From Bradyrhizobium neotropicale (GTDB taxonomy: Bacteria; Pseudomonadota; Alphaproteobacteria; Rhizobiales; Xanthobacteraceae), in contig NZ_LSEF01000024.1 in assembly GCF_001641695.1 (NCBI RefSeq), forward strand, positions 83,804 through 140,419: DNA of 56,616 nt, written 5' to 3'. Below are positions 35,167-43,054 of the stretch, one piece after another. Position 1 is the first letter of the stretch. Every line of letters begins with the position of its first letter. The translations under genes were made by a program, and so were the position numbers. The notes below the pieces were generated by a model, which ran no database searches, was not told where the DNA came from, and was given only the letters and a program-made list of their open reading frames with translations.

Positions 35167-35646
35167 ATGCCACATGCCCGCAGCGAGTACGAAGATTTCA
35201 AGCGGCTCGCGCCCGATGCCTATGATCTGGTGCTCGCGCTCGGTCAGCTCGCAGCCAAGGCCGGCCTCGACAAGCAGCTCCTCGAGCTGGTCAAGCTACG
35301 TGCTTCGCAGATCAACGGCTGTGCCTTCTGCGTGCAGCATCACGTTCTCCTCTCGGAGCGCATCGGCGTGTCCGCGGACAAGCTCCACCTGGTCGCGGTC
35401 TGGCGGGAGGCGCCGATCTTCTCTGCACGCGAGCGCGCGGCGCTGGCCTGGGCTGAAGCGCTGACTTTGCTGCCGAATGGGGTCAGCGAGGAGGACTATG
35501 CGGAGGCCGCCCGCGAATTCTCTGAAACGGAGCTGACATATCTGACCTCGGCGATCGCCTCGATCAACGTCTGGAACCGGTTTGGCGCGGCCTTTCGCTG
35601 GACGCCGGCGAAGCGGCCGGCCGCGGCGAATGCAGCGGCGTCCTGA
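35167..35646 (+). CDS. Carboxymuconolactone decarboxylase/AhpD-like alkylhydroperoxidase
   Basis: A 159-residue all-helical protein of the CMD/AhpD fold. The redox motif is CAFCVQHH (about 55-62): a C-x-x-C followed by His, as in AhpD, where the pair reduces peroxides with reducing equivalents from a lipoamide-type partner. The motif is preceded by LVKLRASQINGC, a strong family mark. It probably scavenges organic hydroperoxides in the cytoplasm. GAGGTG at 35155-35160 serves ATG 35167. The divergent MarR regulator and the palindrome between them suggest oxidant-induced expression. The cupin gene follows after 21 bp, likely in one transcript. Confidence 0.9.
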   Translation: MPHARSEYEDFKRLAPDAYDLVLALGQLAAKAGLDKQLLELVKLRASQINGCAFCVQHHVLLSERIGVSADKLHLVAVWREAPIFSARERAALAWAEALTLLPNGVSEEDYAEAAREFSETELTYLTSAIASINVWNRFGAAFRWTPAKRPAAANAAAS

Positions 35647-35667
35647 TCGCGAGGAGAGGAGGTTGCC

Positions 35668-36171
35668 ATGACAACAATGATGATGACCGCCGCGCCGCGG
35701 CCAATGCCGTCGCGGTCGATGTTGCTTGCCGTCGTTGCCGGGCTCGGCTTCGCGCTCGCGATCGGCAAGGCGTTGCCGGTGACGATGGACACGGTATCAG
35801 GTGTACTCGCGCCGCTGTGTGCGACGGCTGCCGAGAGCTCGCCGCTCGACAAGGTCGAGCCGATCGCGTCCTACGCGCTGCCGAACGTGCCGGGCAAGCG
35901 CGTCACCATCGTGCGCGTCTTCTACGGGCCCGGCGGATTCTCCCGGCCGCATCGCCACGCGGGCTCGGTGACCGCTTACATCACCAAGGGCGAGATCCGC
36001 TCCCAGCTCGGCGGCGGCCCGGTCGAGACCTTTGGCGTCGGCCAGTCCTTCTTCGAACCACCCGGTTCGACGCATCTGGTGTCGGCCAACGCCAGCAGCA
36101 CGGAGCCGGCGGAATTAATCGCTGTGTTCGTGGCCGACGAGGGCGCACAGCTCACGACGCTTTTGGAGTAA
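35668..36171 (+). CDS. Membrane-anchored or secreted cupin protein
   Basis: A 167-residue protein with an N-terminal hydrophobic segment (about 18-35) serving as signal or anchor, then a single cupin barrel (about 65-165). Metal motif 1 is PGGFSRPHRHAGSVTAYITKG and motif 2 EPPGSTHLVSANAS, split by the usual spacer. It is a paralogue of 17688-18110 with shared ALPNVPGK, FYGPGGFS/YGPGGFS, IRSQ and VSANAS. GGAGAGGAGG precedes ATG 35668. Co-transcription with the AhpD-like gene under MarR suggests a role in oxidative or electrophile stress. Reaction unknown. Confidence 0.87.
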   Translation: MTTMMMTAAPRPMPSRSMLLAVVAGLGFALAIGKALPVTMDTVSGVLAPLCATAAESSPLDKVEPIASYALPNVPGKRVTIVRVFYGPGGFSRPHRHAGSVTAYITKGEIRSQLGGGPVETFGVGQSFFEPPGSTHLVSANASSTEPAELIAVFVADEGAQLTTLLE

Positions 36172-36199
36172 TCCGTAGCTGCCTCAGCGGCGCGCGGCC

Positions 36200-37801
36200 T
36201 CAATTCTCCTCGCGGCCGAGGCCCTCGCGCAGGTCCGGCTTGATCACGTCCTCCGGCAGCGCATGCGCGACCGGCTGTGAAGCGCCTGCGATCTCCGGGC
36301 CGATCTCGCGGCCGCGGGCGCCGATCAGGCGCTCGTAGGACGAGATCAGCGTGACGTAGGGACTGACCCAGATCCATCCGTCGCGGGTAAACAGCTGGAC
36401 GTCGAAATGCAGGTGCATCGAGGTGCCGGCGGGATGATCGAGATAGTTCGAGACCACGCCGATCTTTTCGCCCTCGGTGACCATGCGGCCGTTGAGCACG
36501 CCGTCGGCGTTCATGGTCTGCGGGTTCATGTGCATGTAGCGGAAGCGGATGTGCTCGGTGCGGCTGTTGACCTCGAGCGTCGCGGCCTGGTCCTTGATGC
36601 CGCGGACCACCACGGCATCGCGCACCGCGACCACGGCCCGCTGCTTGGGATCGCAGCGCCCGCTACCTTCGCCGGCGGGTGGGCAGTCGGCGCCGCGAAT
36701 ATCCTCGCCTTGATGCCCATAGCCACCGTTGCATTGCCAGACCTCGAAACTGCGCGACTCGCAGAAATTGTCGCGCCAGGGATAGGCGGTCGGGCCGTCC
36801 AACTTGTCGCGCCTGCCGTAGGATTGCGAACGCACGACAGCGGGCGCCTTTTCCAGTGGGAAGCGGATCTGCGCATAGGCCATCACATCCGGATGGCCAC
36901 CTTGCTTGCGGTAACCCGTGTTTGGGATGATGTCGCCGCTCGGCCGGTAGCTGAAATCCGCCGAACGCTCCGCGGGACGATCGACGACGTCAGACGCCAC
37001 GTCCATCAGCGGCCGCATGCGCTGGCCGCCGGCAACGCGCAGCGCCTTCAGAAACCGTTCGGCAACTGGATAGGCCTCCTTGCAGGCGAGCCGCCGCGGC
37101 TTCGCGATGCTGTCGAGACATTGGATCGACACCACGTAGGCGACGCCGAAGCGCGTGAAGGCGTAGCGCACATAGCCTTCCCGGATGAACCTGCGCAGGT
37201 CCGGATAGAGCGTTGTGAGCGACTTGACCTGCTCGCCCTTGCCGCCGGCGGGATCGGCGACGTCGTAGATCAGCGCGGAACCGGTGATCTGCACCTCGAC
37301 CGGCCTTGCGAACACCCGTACCGGCATGCCGTCGCCGGCGCCAGGATCGAGCGAAAAGCTCGCGCTGTAGCCGGCGGGGCCGGCATCGAACATGTCGACG
37401 GGACTGAAATCGGCCTGGTAGCGCGCCAGCGACTGGCTCGGTGCGGCCGCGTTACGTTGCGCCTCGCGGTAGGCGGCGGCATCGAAAGGCAGCAGTACGG
37501 GAATTGAGCTGCGCGCAATCCCGGTGAAGAATTGCCCGGAGACCGCGTTGAGCTGCACCAGCGCCGGCATGGCACGCGAATCGTATCGCGGCACCGAACG
37601 GCGCGGCACGAAGATGAAGTCGCCTGCGATCTGGGGGCGGCTGCTGATCTCGGTGCGGAGCTGGTCGAGCGCTGCGCGCCAATCGACGCGCAGGGCCGAC
37701 AGGGATGGGCTGCGGAACTCCTCCGCGGTGAGCGGACTTGCGATCAGCAGCGAAAGCGACGCCAGAAGCAGCGAGACGAAGCGGAAACACTTCCCAACCA
37801 C
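36200..37801 (-). CDS. Secreted M23-family peptidase (LytM domain)
   Basis: A 533-residue exported protein with a signal peptide (about 1-26, FVSLLLASLSLLIASPLTA). The large N-terminal part (about 30-330) has no family I can name. The C-terminal M23 domain (about 340-480) has the zinc ligands in GHQGEDIRG (H-x-x-x-D) and in SMHLHFDVQ (H-x-H), so it is probably an active endopeptidase or a LytM factor acting on peptidoglycan. The start is uncertain: GTG 37801 gives a compact signal peptide with a G-rich stretch upstream, and GTG 37822 adds seven residues. It lies 46 bp downstream of efp on the same strand. Confidence 0.85.
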   Translation of the reverse strand: MVGKCFRFVSLLLASLSLLIASPLTAEEFRSPSLSALRVDWRAALDQLRTEISSRPQIAGDFIFVPRRSVPRYDSRAMPALVQLNAVSGQFFTGIARSSIPVLLPFDAAAYREAQRNAAAPSQSLARYQADFSPVDMFDAGPAGYSASFSLDPGAGDGMPVRVFARPVEVQITGSALIYDVADPAGGKGEQVKSLTTLYPDLRRFIREGYVRYAFTRFGVAYVVSIQCLDSIAKPRRLACKEAYPVAERFLKALRVAGGQRMRPLMDVASDVVDRPAERSADFSYRPSGDIIPNTGYRKQGGHPDVMAYAQIRFPLEKAPAVVRSQSYGRRDKLDGPTAYPWRDNFCESRSFEVWQCNGGYGHQGEDIRGADCPPAGEGSGRCDPKQRAVVAVRDAVVVRGIKDQAATLEVNSRTEHIRFRYMHMNPQTMNADGVLNGRMVTEGEKIGVVSNYLDHPAGTSMHLHFDVQLFTRDGWIWVSPYVTLISSYERLIGARGREIGPEIAGASQPVAHALPEDVIKPDLREGLGREEN

Positions 37802-37847
37802 TGTCTCGCCCCCCGGCGGCACCTGTTCCGATTGCTCGGTTGCCAGC

Positions 37848-38414
37848 TTAGTCTTTAGCGCGCTCGGAGTAAGAGCCGTCTTCGGTCATCACCACGATAC
37901 GGGTGCCGACCGAGATGTGCGGCGGCACGGTGGTGCGCACGCCGTTGGAGAGCACCGCGGGCTTGTAGGAGGAGGAGGCGGTCTGGCCCTTGGTCACCGG
38001 CTCGGTATCGACCACTTCCAGCGTCACGCGCTGCGGCAGGGCGATCGACACCGGATTGGCGTCGTGCATGGACAGCTTGACCGTCATGCTCTCCTGAAGG
38101 TACGCGGCCGCGTCGCCGACCACGTCCTTGGAGACCTGGACCTGATCGTAGGTCTCCGGGTTCATGAAGTGGTAGCCGTCGGCATCTTCATACAGGAAGG
38201 TGTAGTTGCGCTCTTCGATCGTGGCCTTTTCGACCTGGTCGGTGGTCTTGTACCGCTCGGAGATCTTTACCCCGTCCGAGATTCGGCGCATTTCGATCTG
38301 GCTGACGGGGGTGCCCTTGCCGGGATGGATGTTCTCGGCGCTCACGACGACATAGAGCTTGCCGTCTTGCTCGATCACGTTGCCCTTGCGAATAGAACTG
38401 GCGATGACTCTCAA
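37848..38414 (-). CDS. efp: Elongation factor P
   Basis: A 188-residue, three-domain beta-barrel protein that enters the ribosomal E site and rescues ribosomes stalled on polyproline. The domain I loop reads HPGKGT and places the modifiable Lys at residue 33, the equivalent of E. coli Lys34. Domains II and III are complete, ending [26 protein letters not shown] in two adjoining segments. It is divergent from epmA-epmB across 162 bp, which supplies the lysine-modifying enzymes, so this EF-P should be beta-lysylated. An epmC-type hydroxylase is not in the window. Confidence 0.97.
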   Translation of the reverse strand: MRVIASSIRKGNVIEQDGKLYVVVSAENIHPGKGTPVSQIEMRRISDGVKISERYKTTDQVEKATIEERNYTFLYEDADGYHFMNPETYDQVQVSKDVVGDAAAYLQESMTVKLSMHDANPVSIALPQRVTLEVVDTEPVTKGQTASSSYKPAVLSNGVRTTVPPHISVGTRIVVMTEDGSYSERAKD

Positions 38415-38576
38415 AGCTATATTTCCTGCTTGCTTAGCCCGGCACCGGCCAGGACGTGGTCAAATCTCGGGGGGACTCGGGGTCTCAAATCGGACCGCGG
38501 CGCCCGTTTCGGGCCGCAACATACTGATTTTGCCGTTGGATGCCAGCATTTTGCTCAAGGCCGGAGCGGGCGGTTA

Positions 38577-39629
38577 ATGGCTGGGGACAAGCCGATTTCA
38601 CCGTTCTGGTCGCCCGGCCGGCACATCGACCGTCGCCCGTTCCTCCAAGCCAGAGGGGCCATTACCGGGGCTGTACGGAGCTTTTTCGCCGAACAGGGCT
38701 TCGTCGAGGTCGAAACCTCAGTCCTCCAGGTGTCCCCGGGCAACGAGACCCATCTGCACGCCCCGCGGACCGAGATCATCCGGCCTGACGGCAGCCGCGC
38801 CACCCGCTATCTGCGGACGTCCCCCGAATTCGCCTGCAAGAAGCTGCTGGCGGCCGGCGAGCCCCGGATTTTCGAATTCGCACGGGTGTTCCGCGACCGC
38901 GAGCGCGGCGACCTGCATCTGCCCGAGTTCACCATGCTGGAATGGTACCGGGCGGGTGCGCCCTACGACGCCATCATGGTCGATTGCGTCGCCGTGATCG
39001 CCCGGGCTGCGCAGGCGACCGCGATCGGGCAATTCGCCTTCCGCGGCCGGACCGCCGACCCCTTTGCCGAGCCGGAGCTATTGACCGTCGCCGGCGCCTT
39101 CGAGAGGTTCGCTGGGATCGACCTGCTTGCGACCATTTCAGGCGGCGAGGGCGACCGTGCCGCGCTCGCCGCGGCTGCGGCCCGGAAGGTCCGCCTCAGC
39201 GAGGACGACACCTGGGCGGACATTTTCAGCAAGGTTCTGGTCGAGCATGTCGAGCCCCATCTGGGGCAGGGCCGTTTGACCATTCTGTTCGAATACCCAT
39301 CTCCAGAGGCGGCGCTGGCGCGGGTGAAGGCGGACGAACCGCGCGTGGCGGAACGTTTCGAGGTCTATGCCTGCGGTGTCGAACTCGCCAACGGGTTTGG
39401 CGAATTGACCGATGCCGAGGAACAGCGCCGGCGCTTCACCGAGTCGATGGCGGAGAAGCAGCGCCGCTACGGCGAGACCTATCCGCTCGACGAGGATTTT
39501 CTGGCCGCCGTCGCCGAAATGCCGGAGGCGAGCGGCGTTGCGCTCGGCTTCGACCGGCTGGTGATGCTGGCAAGCGGCGCAGCGCGGATTGATCAGGTGG
39601 TGTGGACGCCGCCTGTGGGTGAGACATGA
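38577..39629 (+). CDS. epmA: EF-P lysine ligase EpmA (GenX/PoxA)
   Basis: A 350-residue paralogue of the lysyl-tRNA synthetase catalytic domain, without the anticodon-binding domain. It activates (R)-beta-lysine with ATP and attaches it to the conserved Lys of EF-P. Class II motif 2 is FARVFRDRERGDLHLPEFTM, and motif 3 is GVALGFDRLVMLASGAA. FEVYACGVELANGFGEL matches LysRS-like amino-acid recognition. Start ATG 38577; much longer upstream in-frame sequence runs antisense through efp and is not coding. It overlaps epmB by four bases (ATGA). Confidence 0.96.
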   Translation: MAGDKPISPFWSPGRHIDRRPFLQARGAITGAVRSFFAEQGFVEVETSVLQVSPGNETHLHAPRTEIIRPDGSRATRYLRTSPEFACKKLLAAGEPRIFEFARVFRDRERGDLHLPEFTMLEWYRAGAPYDAIMVDCVAVIARAAQATAIGQFAFRGRTADPFAEPELLTVAGAFERFAGIDLLATISGGEGDRAALAAAAARKVRLSEDDTWADIFSKVLVEHVEPHLGQGRLTILFEYPSPEAALARVKADEPRVAERFEVYACGVELANGFGELTDAEEQRRRFTESMAEKQRRYGETYPLDEDFLAAVAEMPEASGVALGFDRLVMLASGAARIDQVVWTPPVGET

Positions 39630-40720
39630 CGAAGACCAATTTTGCACGGACCTTGCGCGAGCCGGCCGAGCTCGTCGCCGAAGGGCTTGCCCCGACCGCG
39701 GCGCTGCCGGCGCTCGAGCGTGTCGCCGCGCGCTATGCGGTGGCGATCACGCCGGCGCTGGTCGAGTTGATCGACACGTCGGATCCCGAGGATCCCATCG
39801 CGCGGCAATTCGTTCCGACCGCCGCGGAACTGGAGATGCAGCCGGGCGAGAGCGCCGATCCGATCGGCGATCATCCGCATTCGCCGGTGCCCGGCATCGT
39901 GCATCGCTATCCCGACCGCGTCCTGTTCAAGCTCGTTCATGTCTGCGCGGTCTATTGCCGCTTCTGCTTCCGCCGCGAGATGGTCGGCCCCGGCAAGGAG
40001 AACGCGCTCTCGGACGATGCCTACCGCGCGGCGATCGATTACGTCCGTGCGCACAGCGAGATCTGGGAGGTGATTCTCACCGGCGGCGATCCGTTGATGC
40101 TGTCGCCGCGGCGGATGAGCGAGATCATGGCCGATCTTGCCGGCATCGATCACGTCAAAATCATCCGCCTTCACACCCGCGTTCCCGTGGCGGATCCCGC
40201 GCGCATCAGCGACGAGATGGTCGCGGCACTGAAGGTCGAGGGCGCAACCACCTGGGTTGCGCTGCACGCCAACCATGCGCGCGAGCTGACGCAAGCGGCC
40301 CGGGCCGCCTGCGCACGGCTCGTCGACGCCGGCATTCCCATGGTGAGTCAGTCCGTTCTTTTGCGCGGCGTCAATGACAACGCCGCCGCTCTGTCGGATT
40401 TGATGCGAGCTTTCGTCGAATGCCGGATCAAGCCCTATTACCTGCATCACGGCGATCTCGCGCCGGGGACCGCGCATCTGCGCACAACGCTGGCGCACGG
40501 ACAGGAGCTGATGCGGCAGTTGCGCGGGCGGGTGTCGGGATTGTGTCAGCCGGACTATGTCATCGACATTCCCGGCGGCGCGGGCAAGTCTCCGGTCGGG
40601 CCGAATTATGTGTTGGCGGAGCAAAATACCGCACCGGATGGGCGTGAAGCGGCGTCGGAAACGCGTTATCGTATCGTTGACTATTGCGGCGACGTTCATC
40701 TCTATCCGCCCGGGACCTGA
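39626..40720 (+). CDS. epmB: EF-P lysine 2,3-aminomutase EpmB
   Basis: A 364-residue radical-SAM enzyme converting (S)-alpha-lysine to (R)-beta-lysine. The iron-sulfur cluster motif is CAVYCRFCF with cysteines 107, 111 and 114. The PLP-binding Lys should lie in GGAGKSPVGPNY near 330, and ILTGGDPLML is the usual SAM-side glycine motif. It is too short for the catabolic lysine aminomutase KamA, matching EpmB (YjeK) length. Translation is coupled to epmA through the ATGA overlap, and efp is the divergent neighbour, so the substrate of the pathway is all but given. Confidence 0.96.
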   Translation: MTKTNFARTLREPAELVAEGLAPTAALPALERVAARYAVAITPALVELIDTSDPEDPIARQFVPTAAELEMQPGESADPIGDHPHSPVPGIVHRYPDRVLFKLVHVCAVYCRFCFRREMVGPGKENALSDDAYRAAIDYVRAHSEIWEVILTGGDPLMLSPRRMSEIMADLAGIDHVKIIRLHTRVPVADPARISDEMVAALKVEGATTWVALHANHARELTQAARAACARLVDAGIPMVSQSVLLRGVNDNAAALSDLMRAFVECRIKPYYLHHGDLAPGTAHLRTTLAHGQELMRQLRGRVSGLCQPDYVIDIPGGAGKSPVGPNYVLAEQNTAPDGREAASETRYRIVDYCGDVHLYPPGT

Positions 40721-40766
40721 GCAGGTGGGATGCGGGGCGGCGCCGGTTTGAGGATTGGAGGAGCAA

Positions 40767-41033
40767 ATGAGAAAGATCGTCGTGGCAATGTCGCTCCTGG
40801 TGGCGTTCGCCAGCGCGGGCTTTGCGCAAACCGGCAGCAAGGGCACGGGGACATCGGGGACGTCGGGAACATCGGCGGGCTCATCAGCCGTGCTGCCCGC
40901 GCCGGTCGGTCACCGTCAACCGCGCGCCTCGGACGTTCCGAGTGAGAAGAATCTGAGCGATCCGAACAGTCCGGTAAACAAGGAAGACGCCTTGCTCGAC
41001 AAGAAGATCAAGAGCATCTGCCGCGGCTGCTGA
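40767..41033 (+). CDS. Small secreted protein with C-terminal Cys pair
   Basis: An 88-residue protein. A signal peptide (about 1-20, ending GFA-QT) is followed by a Gly/Ser/Thr-rich linker (GTGTSGTSGTSAGSS), then VPSEKNLSDPN and a charged helix ending K-S-I-C-R-G-C. The last residues form a C-x-x-C that could bind metal or form a disulfide in the periplasm. I recognise no domain and no function. GGAGGAG at 40757-40763 is a strong ribosome-binding site for ATG 40767. It is convergent with the DAHP synthase gene, with a strong hairpin between the two. Confidence 0.75.
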   Translation: MRKIVVAMSLLVAFASAGFAQTGSKGTGTSGTSGTSAGSSAVLPAPVGHRQPRASDVPSEKNLSDPNSPVNKEDALLDKKIKSICRGC

Positions 41034-41046
41034 CGCAGACAGGTTT

Positions 41047-41079
41047 GCGGGCAGGGCGCGACAGCATCGCCCCGCCCGC
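41047..41079. terminator. Hairpin between convergent genes, possible bidirectional terminator
   Basis: GCGGGCAGGGCG (41047-41058) and CGCCCCGCCCGC (41068-41079) pair in 11 of 12 positions around a 9-base loop. No T run follows on either strand, so Rho-independent function is doubtful. The location between two convergent stop codons is right for a transcription-blocking or 3'-end-protecting structure. Confidence 0.5.
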
Positions 41080-41090
41080 GAGACATCCGA

Positions 41091-42176
41091 TCAGGCCGTG
41101 CGCTCGTGCAACCCGGCGCGCTGGTTGTTGCGCCGGATCTCGACCGCGTCGGCAAGCTGCTCGAGCACGGTTGCCGTGGTCGCCCAGTCGATGCAGCCGT
41201 CCGTGATGCTCTGGCCGTAAGTGAGCGGCTTGCCCGCGACGACGTCCTGGCGGCCGGCGACGAGATTGCTCTCGATCATCACGCCCATGATGCGGCTTTC
41301 TCCTGCTGAGATCTGGCCGGCGATATCGGCCATGACCAGCGGCTGGTTTTCCGGCTTCTTGCTCGAATTGGCGTGGCTCGCATCCACCATCAGCCGCGGC
41401 GCGACGCCGGATTTCGCCAGCTCGTTGCAGGCGGCTGCAACGCTTTCCGCGTCGTAGTTCGGCTTGCTGCCGCCGCGCAGGATGATGTGGCAGTCCTCAT
41501 TGCCCGCGGTCGAGGCGATCGCCGAGCGCCCGCGCTTGGTCACCGCCATGAAATGGTGCGGGTGCGAGGCAGACTTCACCGCATCCGCCGCGATGCGGAC
41601 ATTGCCGTCGGTGCCGTTCTTGAATCCGACCGGGCAGGACAGCCCCGAAGCCAGTTCGCGATGGATCTGGCTTTCGGTCGTGCGCGCGCCGATTGCGGCC
41701 CAGGACACGAGGTCGGCGATATATTGCGGCGTCGTCATGTCGAGGAATTCGGTGCCCGCCGGCAGCCCGAGATTGTTCACCGCCGACAGCACGTTGCGTG
41801 CGAGCCTGAGGCCCTTGTTGATGTCGAAGCTGCCGTCGAGATCGGGATCGTTGATCAGGCCCTTCCAGCCGACGGTGGTGCGCGGCTTCTCGAAATAGAC
41901 CCGCATCACGATTTCGAGCTGGTCGGCGAGGTCTTCGCGCAGTTTCGCGAGGCGATCCGCATAGTCGATTGCGGCCTTGGGATCGTGCACGGAGCAGGGG
42001 CCGACGACGACCAGAAGGCGGTCGTCCTGGCCATTCAGGATGGCATGGATTGCGTTGCGCGCCGCCATGACCACGCGGGTCGCAGTGAGGGTCCGCGGGA
42101 TCTCCCGCATCACCTCGTCAGGCGTACTCAGCTCTTTCAGTTCGCGGATACGAAGGTCGTCGGTCGTGCTCAACAC
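41091..42176 (-). CDS. aroG: 3-deoxy-7-phosphoheptulonate (DAHP) synthase, class I
   Basis: A 361-residue AroA-I-beta/AroG-type enzyme joining phosphoenolpyruvate and erythrose-4-phosphate at the head of the shikimate pathway. VVVGPCSVHDPKAA, EKPRTTVGWKG, FKNGTDGN, DASHANSSKKPENQP and the metal ligands Cys/His/Glu/Asp of the family are present. The start is GTG 42176 with AGGAG seven bases upstream, giving VLSTTDDLRIREL; a TTG at 42212 would lie in the attenuator's T run. Upstream on the same strand is a full aromatic amino-acid attenuator (42213-42380), so charging of Tyr, Phe or Trp tRNA should control expression. Allosteric end-product control is also usual for the family. Confidence 0.95.
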   Translation of the reverse strand: MLSTTDDLRIRELKELSTPDEVMREIPRTLTATRVVMAARNAIHAILNGQDDRLLVVVGPCSVHDPKAAIDYADRLAKLREDLADQLEIVMRVYFEKPRTTVGWKGLINDPDLDGSFDINKGLRLARNVLSAVNNLGLPAGTEFLDMTTPQYIADLVSWAAIGARTTESQIHRELASGLSCPVGFKNGTDGNVRIAADAVKSASHPHHFMAVTKRGRSAIASTAGNEDCHIILRGGSKPNYDAESVAAACNELAKSGVAPRLMVDASHANSSKKPENQPLVMADIAGQISAGESRIMGVMIESNLVAGRQDVVAGKPLTYGQSITDGCIDWATTATVLEQLADAVEIRRNNQRAGLHERTA

Positions 42177-42212
42177 GGCGGGGCTCCTGTCTTTGAAGAA
42201 CCTGCCGGCCAA

Positions 42213-42237
42213 TAAAAAAGCCGCCAGGTCTGGCGGC
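42213..42237 (-). terminator. Attenuator terminator of aroG
   Basis: Read on the minus strand: GCCGCCAG (42237-42230), a two-base loop, CTGGCGGC (42227-42220), then six T (42219-42214). This perfect 8-bp stem with a T run is a strong Rho-independent terminator sited between the leader peptide and the aroG start, 37 bases before GTG 42176. It is helix 3:4 of the attenuator. Confidence 0.9.
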
Positions 42238-42262
42238 TGTTCGGATGTCTTGCTGCAATGTG

Positions 42263-42343
42263 TCAGATTGAGCGCGATCCTCCCGCCGCCAGCGAGCTGT
42301 CGTAGCTAAAGTACCAAAAATAGCTGGTGGCGAGGGTGATCAT
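42263..42343 (-). CDS. Aromatic leader peptide controlling aroG
   Basis: A 26-residue open frame starting ATG at 42343 and ending TGA at 42263. It begins MITLATSYFWYFSYDS: the run Tyr-Phe-Trp-Tyr-Phe-Ser-Tyr has all three aromatic amino acids in seven codons. The frame overlaps helices 1 and 2 of the attenuator: CGCCACCAGC (42332-42323) pairs with GCTGGCGGCG (42293-42284) in nine of ten positions, and the latter also pairs with GCCGCCAG (42237-42230) of the terminator stem. A ribosome stalled for charged Tyr/Phe/Trp tRNA would free the antiterminator. No ribosome-binding site is visible before the ATG. The logic is that of trp/phe leaders; the assignment here is by sequence only. Confidence 0.88.
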   Translation of the reverse strand: MITLATSYFWYFSYDSSLAAGGSRSI

Positions 42344-42351
42344 GGCCGGGG

Positions 42352-42380
42352 TCTATAGCGCAGGCGCTTTGGCTTGTCAC
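42352..42380 (-). promoter_or_regulatory. Promoter of the aroG leader
   Basis: On the minus strand, GTGACA (42380-42375) and TATAGA (42357-42352) lie 17 bp apart, the ideal spacing for a sigma-70 promoter (5/6 and 4/6 consensus matches). The leader-peptide ATG lies only eight bases beyond the -10 box, so transcription probably starts at or within two bases of its A. The site sits just downstream of the hdeD-like gene. Confidence 0.7.
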
Positions 42381-42401
42381 CCCCCAAATCGACAGGGGAC
42401 A

Positions 42402-42980
42402 TCAGGTGTTGCTGTTGCGTGCCGCCAGCGCCACACCGATCAGGGTCGCGCCCCCGAACAACAGGTTGATGCCGACCAGGACGCCGATCGCCCATTCCGC
42501 CGAGCTCGGCAGCCCCGCGATCACCATGAACGCGATCGCGATGTCGATCAGGCCCGAGATCAGCAGCCACGACCAGCGGCTGTTCAACTCGCGGCGATGC
42601 TCCAGCGCGTACATGATGGTGGCGACGCCCTCGGCGAGGAAATAGGCGCCGAGCACGATGGTCAGCGTCAGCACGGCCTGCATTGGCCGCGCCAGCAGGA
42701 TCATGCCGGCGAGCACCGCGAGCGCAGCGGAAATCAGCGACCACCAGAAGCCCGGCATGTTGCGCGCCCAATAGGTCACGATCAGCCCGCCGATGCCGCT
42801 GATCAGGAACATCCACCCCAGGAAGATCGTGATCGCAAGGCTCGCAAGCGGCGGCAGGATCAGCGCGGCAATGCCGAGAGCGGCAAGCAGGATGCCCTCG
42901 AACAAAAAGGCCTTCCAATGCGCCTTCACCGCCTCGCTCATGGCGGACTGCAATCGTGTGAAATCGTCAGGTGATGTCAT
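42402..42980 (-). CDS. HdeD-family membrane protein (DUF308)
   Basis: A 192-residue polytopic protein with six hydrophobic segments arranged as three repeated pairs (about 25-66, 72-115 and 130-185), the DUF308/HdeD pattern. Typical strings are FEGILLAALGIAALILP, FLISGIGGLIVTYWA and WSWLLISGLIDIAIAFMVI, separate repeats of one hairpin. HdeD is linked to acid resistance in E. coli, but the biochemical role is unknown. ATG 42980 is chosen; twelve earlier codons lack support. It ends 22 bp before the aroG leader promoter on the same strand and is a separate unit. Confidence 0.87.
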   Translation of the reverse strand: MTSPDDFTRLQSAMSEAVKAHWKAFLFEGILLAALGIAALILPPLASLAITIFLGWMFLISGIGGLIVTYWARNMPGFWWSLISAALAVLAGMILLARPMQAVLTLTIVLGAYFLAEGVATIMYALEHRRELNSRWSWLLISGLIDIAIAFMVIAGLPSSAEWAIGVLVGINLLFGGATLIGVALAARNSNT

Positions 42981-43054
42981 GGCGGCCTCCAGGTCGCAGC
43001 ACCGGGTGCGGCTCAATCTAGTATGGCCGCACCGGCGTTACCATTCCGGAGAGC

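Noticed and set aside
37524..38576. Long in-frame extension upstream of epmA
   Set aside because: Runs antisense through efp and the M23 gene; EpmA homologues start at the ATG at 38577.
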